The notes below the pieces were generated by a model. That model made no database searches. It was not told the DNA's origin and saw only the letters and a list, made by a program, of their open reading frames with translations. The position numbers and the translations under genes were made by a program. Shown here in pieces: positions 9,845-18,692 of a stretch of DNA of 64,000 bases. Source of the DNA: Calothrix sp. PCC 7507 (GTDB lineage: Bacteria > Cyanobacteriota > Cyanobacteriia > Cyanobacteriales > Nostocaceae); NCBI RefSeq assembly GCF_000316575.1, contig NC_019682.1:992001-1056000 (forward strand), in the 5' to 3' direction. Position 1 is the stretch's first letter. The number at the start of each line of letters is the position of its first letter.

Positions 9845-11548
9845 CTAATCCTGTAACCGCCAGACTTCCTTAAGCTTATCAATTAGCTGTTTTTGGCGCT
9901 TTTCAATGATTTCAGGTGTCCATTTCTCTTCCCTCAAAACTTGTGTAGTTAGCGCAAAATTTGCCACACCTGTTTTACTGGTGAAATACTCTTCTTTCTT
10001 CCGTTTAAAATCGTAATTTCCTGCCTGACTGTTTTTACTCCGAGAAAGCAAAACCAGATTTCCTAAGCGATGGGTATAGTTCTCACGTTCTTCTGGGCTG
10101 GGAAACCAAGTTATCCATTCACTCTTAGCAGGTGGATTTTGGGGTAACACATGCTCAACAGTAATATTAGAGAAGTGATAGGCAGCTTTCCCCTCAGAGA
10201 GTGCAGCGTCTAAACGTAGTAGAACATAAAGCCTAATTTTTCTAATTAAATAAAGGTGATCATTCAATATTTTAACGATATTGCTTTGCTCTTTAGGCTG
10301 TAGTTGCAGTGGTGAATTAGGTGTGTACAAGTCTTCTTCATTCTCAATAGCCTTTAGTAATTTGCTGTAACGTTCAATGCGTTCATTGATATTAAATCTT
10401 TGAATCATTAGACATGAAGCAAGGCGATCTAGATCGGAGAAAAAACGCAGTAATAAGTCAGGATAATAGTAGTTTTTTGATAGATATAAAATAGCTGGAG
10501 GTATCCAGTCGGAATTATCAATATAATTGTATAGCCACCTAAATAATTCATAAATTTTATCTTTTAATGCGATATTATCACTATAATATGCTTGATTAGC
10601 AATATCAAAAAAAGCATCAGCTAATGGAATTAGAGTTTTATCAATAAACTCTTCAGGGTAATCAGTAGGACAAGGTTTAACATCTTTCATGAACTCCTTG
10701 AGTATGCTTTCACTAGGCTTGGATTTACCATGAATCATTCTGATGTGTGAGAATAGGCTCTTAAATATATCTCGACCTAGTTTCTCTTCTATTTCTTCCC
10801 ATTTTTTACTGTATTTTTCCTGCCGCTTTTCAGAGGGGATTTTACCGATAATTTCTGCCTTGAAAATATCTGCATGAGATAAATCCATACCTCGATTATT
10901 CATCACAGAAAATATTCGATATGCAGAATCAATATCAGGAGTGGAGACAACTACTAAAAAACATCTTTTAATTATGAATTGAGTCAAGTGAAGCAGATAG
11001 AATTCACTAGAAGCTTGTAAGCGCTGCAAAAAGAATAATGCGTTATCTTTGAGATTTTTCTGGCTATCGGATAGTTTCGCATTAGGTAATTTTTTCAGTT
11101 TATCAATACCATCTTTATCCTGAATATATTCCTGAAAAAACTTTGCATCTCGCTCACGCAAATTTAAACGATAGACATTATGATCAGGGTCAAAATCATC
11201 TTCTTGATATAAATATTTGGTTAATATATGTTTGTGTGGTTGAGAAACTAATGCCCGTAAAGTAGTTAGAAGAACAGTGATTGTGGTTAAACGCTGTTGA
11301 CCATCCACAACTTGGGCATCTGGTTTATCTCTTTTTATGAGTACAATACTTCCTAAGAAATAAGGGTTTATTTCATCAATTTTCTCGTCACTGTCTCCTA
11401 AAGCAGTAATCAAATCTTCGAGTAGTTCTCCAGCTTGCTCAGTTGTCCAAGCATAAGGACGCTGATATAGAGGAATACTAAAGACAAAATCGTCGCTAAA
11501 TACTTTATGAATAGGATATTCAGTAGCTTGAATTTTAGTTGTACTCAT
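9845..11548 (-). CDS. GmrSD-like nuclease (DUF262 + DUF1524)
   Basis: A 567-residue protein in the family of modification-dependent type IV restriction enzymes and related defence nucleases. The N-terminal DUF262 (ParB/sulfiredoxin-like NTPase) domain has IPLYQRPYAW and DGQQRLTT (residues 82-89). The C-terminal DUF1524 His-Me/HNH nuclease domain has EHVLPQ, HRLGNLVLL and a final Asn region (SQAGNYDF). All key residues appear intact. It stands alone, without a methyltransferase or second restriction subunit. Its DNA target cannot be inferred. Confidence 0.88.
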   Translation of the reverse strand: MSTTKIQATEYPIHKVFSDDFVFSIPLYQRPYAWTTEQAGELLEDLITALGDSDEKIDEINPYFLGSIVLIKRDKPDAQVVDGQQRLTTITVLLTTLRALVSQPHKHILTKYLYQEDDFDPDHNVYRLNLRERDAKFFQEYIQDKDGIDKLKKLPNAKLSDSQKNLKDNALFFLQRLQASSEFYLLHLTQFIIKRCFLVVVSTPDIDSAYRIFSVMNNRGMDLSHADIFKAEIIGKIPSEKRQEKYSKKWEEIEEKLGRDIFKSLFSHIRMIHGKSKPSESILKEFMKDVKPCPTDYPEEFIDKTLIPLADAFFDIANQAYYSDNIALKDKIYELFRWLYNYIDNSDWIPPAILYLSKNYYYPDLLLRFFSDLDRLASCLMIQRFNINERIERYSKLLKAIENEEDLYTPNSPLQLQPKEQSNIVKILNDHLYLIRKIRLYVLLRLDAALSEGKAAYHFSNITVEHVLPQNPPAKSEWITWFPSPEERENYTHRLGNLVLLSRSKNSQAGNYDFKRKKEEYFTSKTGVANFALTTQVLREEKWTPEIIEKRQKQLIDKLKEVWRLQD

Positions 11549-11748
11549 ATATATCTCCTTTCTAGGCGTGGTAGATTACACTGTCCTTAAAGCTAGTGTT
11601 CCCATTAATAAGCAACTTTTGAGGGTGTTGTGGTATTTTTATGCTTGAGGTGATGGTAAGAAGAGATTCACCCCTATGTCTACAAACCTGATCAGACAAT
11701 ATCGGCTAATCTAAATATATAGAAGCTCAAAGTAGGGAGAGCTACATT

Positions 11749-12510
11749 ATGTCAACTGACATCACAAAAGAGACAATCTCCCAGAACGTAGAATCGTGGG
11801 ACTGGGAAAACCCCCCTATGCCTCCCACTGACTTGATTTTTGATGATGGTGAACCTTTGGAGAGTAATCGTCACCGCATTGCGATGAATGCCCTAATTCG
11901 TTCGTTACAACAAGCTTGGGCTGACCGTAACGACTTCTTTACGGGTGGTAATATGTTTGTCTACTACAACAGCGCCCAAGTTCGGAATAAAGACTTCCGT
12001 GGGCCTGATTTTTTTGTAGTGTTGGATGTTGATGGCAATAACTCTAGACAAGGTTGGGTAGTGTGGGATGAAGGTGGGCGTTACCCGGATGTGATTGTAG
12101 AGTTAATGTCACCAACGACTGCTAAAGTTGACACGACAACCAAAAAGGATATTTATGAAAGGGTTTTCCGAACACGGGACTACTTTGTTTTTAACCCTTT
12201 TGAACCTAATTCCCTTCAAGGATGGCGGTTAGATGTTAACCTGCGTTATCAACGCATAGCACCAAATGGACAAGGGTGGCTGTGGTGTGAAACTTTGGGC
12301 TTGTGGTTGGGAACATGGGAAGGAACAATAGACAGAGAGACAGCAGTTTGGTTGCGGTTTTATAATCGCGCTGGAACTCTGGTTTTGTTACCAGAAGAAG
12401 CAGCTATCACTGAAGTGGAACAGGAACGTCAAAAAGCTGAACAGGAACGTCAAAAAGCTGAAAGATTGACAGCACAGTTACGAGCATTAGGGATAGAGCC
12501 GGATGTGTGA
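11749..12510 (+). CDS. Uma2 family (DUF820) PD-(D/E)XK nuclease-like protein
   Basis: A 253-residue member of a family greatly expanded in cyanobacteria. The restriction-endonuclease-like core has GPDFFVVLDVD, PDVIVELMSPTT and the KKDIYERVF helix. The C terminus is a charged coiled-coil tail with a near-perfect duplication (EQERQKA twice) ending in LRALGIEPD, typical of the family. Biological function is unproven; a nuclease associated with mobile DNA is the usual guess. AGGGAGAG lies eight bases before the ATG. Confidence 0.88.
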   Translation: MSTDITKETISQNVESWDWENPPMPPTDLIFDDGEPLESNRHRIAMNALIRSLQQAWADRNDFFTGGNMFVYYNSAQVRNKDFRGPDFFVVLDVDGNNSRQGWVVWDEGGRYPDVIVELMSPTTAKVDTTTKKDIYERVFRTRDYFVFNPFEPNSLQGWRLDVNLRYQRIAPNGQGWLWCETLGLWLGTWEGTIDRETAVWLRFYNRAGTLVLLPEEAAITEVEQERQKAEQERQKAERLTAQLRALGIEPDV

Positions 12511-12515
12511 AAGTA

Positions 12516-13709
12516 TTAGGCGAGTTGAATTTTCTTGCTCATCATAATACATCCAGCTATCGCAAAAAAAGCCACTTCTGCTAATAAAAATGCTCCCATA
12601 GAAGTCATCCCTACTTGTTTGATTAAAATTGGCACTAGAGCAGTTGCGCCGGCACTACCACCAAAATATAATCCAGTACTTAAGCCTGCTTGATTGGGGG
12701 GAACCTTACTCAAAGCGAAAGGAATCATACTGACAAAAACTAAACTAAAACTAATACCAAAAGCAAGTATGAATGCGACTACGAGGATGTCATTGTCATT
12801 TAATAATGCTAGCCCCATCAAGCCTGTCATTGTTCCTAAGCCAAGTGTAATTGCCTTATTAGCACCAAGTTGAGCAGTCCATTCTCCTAGAGGAATTGAA
12901 GCGATCGCTGAGACTAAAAATATGCCAGAGGTAATAAATTCTAGTTTAATACTGGGGAGTTGAGTTTGTAATTCTAAAGGGAATATTGACATTAGTAGAT
13001 TCACTTCCAATCCCGCACCAAAGCCGACACAAAAAATCAAAATTAACAATATAGGAGGAGTAGTTGCGGGGATATCTTGATTGATAGTAGAGGGATTAAA
13101 GGAGTGATTGGGAGTTGATGAGCGCAAAATATATGCTCCCATAATCAAGGCGATCGCTCCCAGAAGAAAAGTCATCGATGCACCAATTTTGTTGAGCAAG
13201 ATATCTAATATTGGGCCAATAGCGCCAACTAACCCAAACACAAACACCAGGATAGCATTCGCTTGGGGTAATTCTGTCACAGGCGCAAACTGCATTAATA
13301 ATGCGATCGCCGGGCCACGAAAGATAATCATTGCCACTACCCAAGCAGTCATCAAAACAGGTACTACCCAACGCACAGCGCCTTGTAAATTTTGTTCGAC
13401 TAACAGCGAGACAGCAACAAAAATCAAACCTGCTAACGTTACCCCAACACTGATCAAAGGTAAGCGATTTCCTAAGTAGTGCTGGATGCGATCGGAAAGC
13501 CCTCCCACAACTGGTTCTATCACAATTGAGAGTAATCCTTGAATTATCCCTAAACTACCTGCTAGTTCGGAAAATTCCAGCTTTTGTAAAATTTTTGGTT
13601 GAAACAGCCCGTATGCCATCCAACTAAAGATAATAGCTGCCAGCAACGTAGCTAATCCCCAAACTTGTCGCCATAAAATCTCAGGGCGGGAACTGAAAGA
13701 GTTAACCAT
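12516..13709 (-). CDS. Major facilitator superfamily transporter
   Basis: A 397-residue inner-membrane carrier with about 12 predicted helices. The loop after helix 2 has an MFS-A-like GGLSDRIQHYLGNR. The N-terminal half resembles the sugar/cation symporter and BCD-type branches of MFS, but the substrate cannot be assigned. It is convergent with the Uma2 gene (5-bp gap) and follows the GMC oxidoreductase gene on the same strand 284 bp away. Confidence 0.8.
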   Translation of the reverse strand: MVNSFSSRPEILWRQVWGLATLLAAIIFSWMAYGLFQPKILQKLEFSELAGSLGIIQGLLSIVIEPVVGGLSDRIQHYLGNRLPLISVGVTLAGLIFVAVSLLVEQNLQGAVRWVVPVLMTAWVVAMIIFRGPAIALLMQFAPVTELPQANAILVFVFGLVGAIGPILDILLNKIGASMTFLLGAIALIMGAYILRSSTPNHSFNPSTINQDIPATTPPILLILIFCVGFGAGLEVNLLMSIFPLELQTQLPSIKLEFITSGIFLVSAIASIPLGEWTAQLGANKAITLGLGTMTGLMGLALLNDNDILVVAFILAFGISFSLVFVSMIPFALSKVPPNQAGLSTGLYFGGSAGATALVPILIKQVGMTSMGAFLLAEVAFFAIAGCIMMSKKIQLA

Positions 13710-13993
13710 AATATTGTCTTAGTTGCTTGTGTCAGTGGTGCAATTGTAAGATAAATCTCAATTACAAAATGGCATTGTAATTAGCATAATGCTGAGATTA
13801 TAAAAACGGTATGTTGATGTAAAGCTAAAAGCTAACATCAAGCAATATTCATTTACCAGTCCAAAAACTGCTCATTTTTTGCTCATTGCTCTGGGATAGA
13901 TGAATTAATTCGTTTCTTTTATAACCCACATAAGTAGAGTATTCTATAGAGGAAAGAGGGAGATTTGAGTCGAATATTGTATAAAAAATAGAG

Positions 13994-15562
13994 TTAGCAA
14001 TTATTAGCAATCATGTCAGCAGCTTTTTCAGCAATCATCATCGTTGGGGCATTGGTATTACCACTAACGATAGAGGGCATGATAGAAGCGTCTACTACTC
14101 GCAACCCTTGGACTCCATAAACTTGAAGTTGGGAGTTGACGACTGATAGTAAATCATTCCCCATTTTACAAGTGCCAACCGGATGATATAAGGTTTCTGC
14201 TGTATTGCGAATGAAATTGCATATTTCGGCTTCTGTTTGTATTTGTAAACCAGGCAATACTTCCTCACCTCTATAAGTATCAAATGCTGCCATCTTCATG
14301 AGTTCGCGAGACAGTTTTACACCTGCTAATAAAACTTGTAAATCTGCTTCATTAGCTAGATAGTTCGGCTGAATAACTGGTGCTTCTAGGGGATTATTAG
14401 AGCGTAAAGTAATACTACCTTTGCTTAGTGGATGTATCAAAGTTGGCGCTAAAGTAAAGCCATGCCATTTGGGTCGTGTGAAACCGTGATTTAAGTAGGA
14501 GACGGGAGAAAAATGAAATTGTAGGTCACTAGTTTTTAAGTCGGGCTTAGTTTTGACAAAACCGCCAGCTTCTGCTACGTTTGTTGTTAATGCACCATTT
14601 TTAAATAAATAATATTTGAGAAAATTGGTAGGTCGCTCTGCATTAGCTAGAGATATTGGTTTTTTAGATTTATAGATTACAGACGCCATTAAATGGTCTT
14701 GTAAATTTTGTCCAACACCAGGCAGATTTACTAACACTGGGATACCCAAAGATTGGAGGCGATCGCCTGGCCCAATTCCCGAAAGCATTAATAGTTGAGG
14801 AGAATTGATCGCACCACCACTTAAAATTACCTCTTTGGCAATTTTCACTTCATAGATTGAACCGTTTTGAATATAAGTTAAGCCAACAGCTTGTCTACCT
14901 GAAAATAATATGCGAGTTACTTGAGCATTAGTTTTAATAGTCAAATTTTGACGTTGAAGAATCGGCTTTAAATATGCAACAGCCGCACTGTGACGCTGAC
15001 CATTTTTTTGAGTTACTTGATAAAATCCGACTCCTTCTTGTGTAGTAGCATTAAAATCGTGATTTTGTGGTAAATCTGCTTCTAAACCTGCAGTGACAAA
15101 AGCCTGGGATAGAGGATTAATGTAGCGGAGATCGGCAACATTGAGAAGTCCACCGCTACCATGATATGTATCAGCGCCTCGCTCTTGATTTTCGGCTTTT
15201 TTGAAGTAGGAAAGTACCTCTTTAGCACTCCATCCTACATTACCTAAATCGTGCCAATGGTCATAGTCATAGCAGTTACCGCGAATATAAATCATGGCGT
15301 TAATCGAGCTACTTCCGCCTAAGACTTTTCCGCGAGGCCAATAAAGTTCCCGATTATTTAAGTCAGGCTGTTTTTCTGTATAGTAAGCCCAGTCATACTC
15401 AGTTTTAAACAGTTTAGGGAAACCAGCAGGGATATGAATTTCTGCCTTGTTATCGGTTCGCCCTGCTTCTAGCAAAAGCACAGTAGTTTTTGCGTCTGCT
15501 GTCAGGCGGTTAGCCAATACACAACCTGCTGAACCAGCACCCACGATCGCATAGTCATACAT
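13994..15562 (-). CDS. GMC family FAD-dependent oxidoreductase (choline dehydrogenase-like)
   Basis: A 522-residue flavoprotein that oxidises an alcohol group. The N-terminal FAD motif is YAIVGAGSAGCVLANRL. The GMC signature 1 region is GKVLGGSSSINAMIYIRG and signature 2 is GGAINSPQLLMLSGIGP. The catalytic His is in LYHPVGTCKMG near residue 462, and a second conserved Asn is in SGNTNAPTM. The family includes choline dehydrogenase and various alcohol oxidases; without betaine genes nearby, the substrate stays open. Confidence 0.9.
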   Translation of the reverse strand: MYDYAIVGAGSAGCVLANRLTADAKTTVLLLEAGRTDNKAEIHIPAGFPKLFKTEYDWAYYTEKQPDLNNRELYWPRGKVLGGSSSINAMIYIRGNCYDYDHWHDLGNVGWSAKEVLSYFKKAENQERGADTYHGSGGLLNVADLRYINPLSQAFVTAGLEADLPQNHDFNATTQEGVGFYQVTQKNGQRHSAAVAYLKPILQRQNLTIKTNAQVTRILFSGRQAVGLTYIQNGSIYEVKIAKEVILSGGAINSPQLLMLSGIGPGDRLQSLGIPVLVNLPGVGQNLQDHLMASVIYKSKKPISLANAERPTNFLKYYLFKNGALTTNVAEAGGFVKTKPDLKTSDLQFHFSPVSYLNHGFTRPKWHGFTLAPTLIHPLSKGSITLRSNNPLEAPVIQPNYLANEADLQVLLAGVKLSRELMKMAAFDTYRGEEVLPGLQIQTEAEICNFIRNTAETLYHPVGTCKMGNDLLSVVNSQLQVYGVQGLRVVDASIMPSIVSGNTNAPTMMIAEKAADMIANNC

Positions 15563-15693
15563 AAAGTTTTTTAGTTGCGTAATAGTATTTCTAAATCGGG
15601 TGGATGAGGGGACAAGAAATCATTATTGATTGTCCCTCATCTTCATCCCTAAGCTACTCTTTTCCAGAACAACGATAAATCTAGCACAAGTAG

Positions 15694-16251
15694 TTATAGC
15701 GGTTGGAGTGCCTGCCATTCTGGGCGCAGAATACCATAATGAATGACATCAAATCGCTGTCCCTCTCGCTGAATAAAGCTGCGTTGGATTCCTTCTTGGC
15801 GAAACCCCACTTTTTCATGGGCTTTCATGGAACGGATGTTATAGCTAATCGTTGTTGACCCTACCCGATAGAGGTTTAATTCCCGAAAAGCGTATCCCAG
15901 AATAATTTTTAGAGCATCTGTACCATAGCCTTTGCCCCAGTATGCTGGATCTCCAATGGCGATACCCAATGATCCAACTTGGTGCATCCACTGAATACCA
16001 AACAAACCAACACCGCCAATTAAGGTATCATCTGCCAAGGTTCGTAGATGGAAATTGAAGCTGTTTGGTGAACTCAGAACAGTTGCTTCAAATTCTGCCC
16101 AAGCCTCTGGAGTCAAGGGACGTGCCGGGTCGTTATCCGCAATTCTCAGGTACTCGTCGTTTTCAGACCATTTGGCGAAATATTCGCTGTCTTCTGGTTT
16201 AGGTGCAGCAAGGCGAACTAATTGACCCGCAAAAAGTGGTTTGAATTGCAT
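15694..16251 (-). CDS. GNAT family N-acetyltransferase
   Basis: A 185-residue acetyltransferase of the RimJ/RimL-like type. It has an LRLAAP-like N terminus, an acetyl-CoA-binding loop (DPAYWGKGYGTDALK) and the C-terminal NIRSMKAHEKVGFRQEG helix-strand element typical of these enzymes. The substrate is not predictable. The downstream AAA/STAND-type gene also has a GNAT-like segment, but no link is shown. Confidence 0.85.
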   Translation of the reverse strand: MQFKPLFAGQLVRLAAPKPEDSEYFAKWSENDEYLRIADNDPARPLTPEAWAEFEATVLSSPNSFNFHLRTLADDTLIGGVGLFGIQWMHQVGSLGIAIGDPAYWGKGYGTDALKIILGYAFRELNLYRVGSTTISYNIRSMKAHEKVGFRQEGIQRSFIQREGQRFDVIHYGILRPEWQALQPL

Positions 16252-16468
16252 TGAAAATTCCTTTGTTTGGTATGTCTTTGAGGTTGTAAATTCCGACTAA
16301 AAGTTTTCGCACTAGAAGCGTGGTGCGAGGTCTAATTAGGCTGCACTTACGAATCAACAAGTATCAGCCCAGAATTACGTTTTTACTCAATGACTGGCAA
16401 CAAAGGCAATCTCTAACATCAATACTTTTCTTTTATACCTATTAGCTGCACGCTGTCAAGTAGCTTAT

Positions 16469-18577
16469 TTAACTAATTTCCTGTTGCCAAAGATTTTCTA
16501 TCAACCGTTTCACCCCTGCTTTGAGATGACGCCGATAGGTACTAAAGGGCAAATCTAATAATTCTGCGGCTTGTTCTTGGGTGGGGGCGGGATTTAGATA
16601 GGTGCGATAAACAGCGCGATAAAGTTTTTCATCTCGCGGTGATGACTGCAAAGATTCTAGAGATTGTTTCACTAAAGTTTGCAGAGCGGTAATGCGATCG
16701 CTTGTCGTATCTTTTGTCACTTGTTCTGCTACTAAACGTGAGAGCAGTCCCTGCACGCTTCGCGATCGCACTAAAGGATTTTTCTGCAATGCATCAGGAC
16801 GAGTAAAATTACGCAATGCATCCTGCACCGCTTCCACAAATTCTTGCTGACTGAGAACTAACAGAGGTTGACTAACTGGGGCACTAGCTACGGCTTCTAC
16901 GGAATTCGTCATCTCTCTTTGTGCTAAAAGTTGCTGCCATGCCGTTGGTGAAACCACTCGCCAATCATGACCATAAACTCCATAACGTCGTCCCCCGACT
17001 GTAAAATCAGCAGTGGGAATTCGCACCAAATCAAAGTAGGTTAGCATTGGTGTCCAAGCATCCGGTTCAGCACAGGGAAAGAAGGTGTATGCTAGACCTG
17101 GGGTTTTCTGGAAATACTGGACAAAATTAATAAAAATTAGGCTTTGGGTGGGGGAAACAGTTTGATAGGTATCCCGCGCCATCCAGAAACGGAAAATGGT
17201 TGCGCCTTCTTGCGGGCGTAATGGTGCATGGGTTTGCAGATATTGCCAAGCAGCGATCGCCCCTGGATCTTTACTTAAGTCTTCTGAACTTACTTCGTGC
17301 AATGTCACCATCATGGCAAATCCTGCAGGTGTCGATTGCGAATCGCGAAACACCACGACATTACGAGGTTGGCGCTGTAACCAATGCGCCGCGATGTTGG
17401 CGGATTCCTCACCTTCATATTTGGCTACCATCTCCAACAGTGGCGTTTTGTCAGTTTCTTGGAGCGAGTCAGTCAATAAACTGCTGTGTTCACCCCAAGT
17501 AAATCGTAGTCGAATCGCCGGGTTATCCCGATGCAGGAACATATAATCAAATAGCACACGATGTTTTTCCTGTCCCTGACTTTGCCCTAGGCGTTGACTG
17601 TAATAATTACGCGCCTGCTGGTGCAATTCAGCATACAAGTCAGGATTACGCCAGCGCAAGTCTGCAATTAAGACTTCTCGCGCTAAATCGTGAGGAAATA
17701 AACCTGACTGTCCAGATTCAATAAATGATAGTCCGCGTAGCCACTCAAATATCTCATGGCTATCAGGTAATGCCAGCATTTGTGTTAGTAATGCTTCGGT
17801 GGTTAGCCGCGCCACAGCACAAGCTTGTAGCGCCAGGCGGTGTAAGGGTGTCGGGACATCTCTGACGAATCTTTCTAGTAGCGTCTTCACCACATCAGGG
17901 GCTGATTCTGGTTGAAAAGAGATTTCTGCCGCCTGGGCAAACACATCAGCAACCAACGACAATGCTAAAGGATGTCCGTGAGTAAAATTGAGAATAGCTT
18001 GGTGTTGGGTAGCGGGAATTTCCCGTCTTGTCAGGTAAACTAAGCTTTCTTCAGGGGTGAGGTTGTGTAGGGGTAAGATGTGAATCAAAGCTTGCCAACC
18101 CGGATCGCTGCGCCAAGGAGATGAGGGGGAATTTCGTCCAGCGATCGCAATTAGGGTATTTTCAGATAATTGGGGTAGGAAAACTTCCCGTAACCATTCA
18201 TCTAATTGGGCAATACTTTCGTAAGTATCAATTAAAATCACGTTGCGCTCTTTAGTAGCAGCTAGCACATCTAGGGGAGAATCTGATTCATCTAGCCCCA
18301 TTGATGCCCGCAACGCACTTATAAAAGACTCTGGTGCAGCTTCAATGTTTCGTCCTTCTATGTAAAAACACTGTAATTTTAGTTGTTGACAGTGTTGTAA
18401 AAACTGCTGCATCAGGGTTGTCTTACCCACACCACCAGGGCCAAAGAGGTGCAAAATGTGGAAAGGTAATGTGGGAGATGCGATCGCCTGCTGAAATAAC
18501 TCCAGTTCCCGCAAACGTCCCACAAATCTGCGATTTCTTTCTGCACTTAGTCGCTCTAACAGAGATGTCATTGCCAT
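16469..18577 (-). CDS. STAND-like NTPase with GNAT-like middle region and C-terminal helix-turn-helix
   Basis: A 702-residue protein. Residues 15-300 are an AAA/STAND NTPase domain with Walker A GPGGVGKTT and Walker B-like VILIDTYE. The middle (about 400-550) resembles a GNAT-type fold (ATIFRFWMARDTYQT; YFDLVRIP). The last 70 residues end with a sigma-70 region 4 or LuxR-like helix-turn-helix (EQAAELLDLPFSTYRRHLK). This fits a signal-dependent transcriptional regulator, with NTP binding controlling DNA binding. Ligand and targets are unknown. A second ATG lies two codons in. Confidence 0.75.
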   Translation of the reverse strand: MAMTSLLERLSAERNRRFVGRLRELELFQQAIASPTLPFHILHLFGPGGVGKTTLMQQFLQHCQQLKLQCFYIEGRNIEAAPESFISALRASMGLDESDSPLDVLAATKERNVILIDTYESIAQLDEWLREVFLPQLSENTLIAIAGRNSPSSPWRSDPGWQALIHILPLHNLTPEESLVYLTRREIPATQHQAILNFTHGHPLALSLVADVFAQAAEISFQPESAPDVVKTLLERFVRDVPTPLHRLALQACAVARLTTEALLTQMLALPDSHEIFEWLRGLSFIESGQSGLFPHDLAREVLIADLRWRNPDLYAELHQQARNYYSQRLGQSQGQEKHRVLFDYMFLHRDNPAIRLRFTWGEHSSLLTDSLQETDKTPLLEMVAKYEGEESANIAAHWLQRQPRNVVVFRDSQSTPAGFAMMVTLHEVSSEDLSKDPGAIAAWQYLQTHAPLRPQEGATIFRFWMARDTYQTVSPTQSLIFINFVQYFQKTPGLAYTFFPCAEPDAWTPMLTYFDLVRIPTADFTVGGRRYGVYGHDWRVVSPTAWQQLLAQREMTNSVEAVASAPVSQPLLVLSQQEFVEAVQDALRNFTRPDALQKNPLVRSRSVQGLLSRLVAEQVTKDTTSDRITALQTLVKQSLESLQSSPRDEKLYRAVYRTYLNPAPTQEQAAELLDLPFSTYRRHLKAGVKRLIENLWQQEIS

Positions 18578-18692
18578 CCCTTCCTCAAATCTTACGTACT
18601 ATTACTTAATATAAAGGATTAAGGATCAATCGACAGAAAATTGCGAAATATTAATTAAGGGAATGGGGGACAGTTCAGTAGTTGGCAACAAA

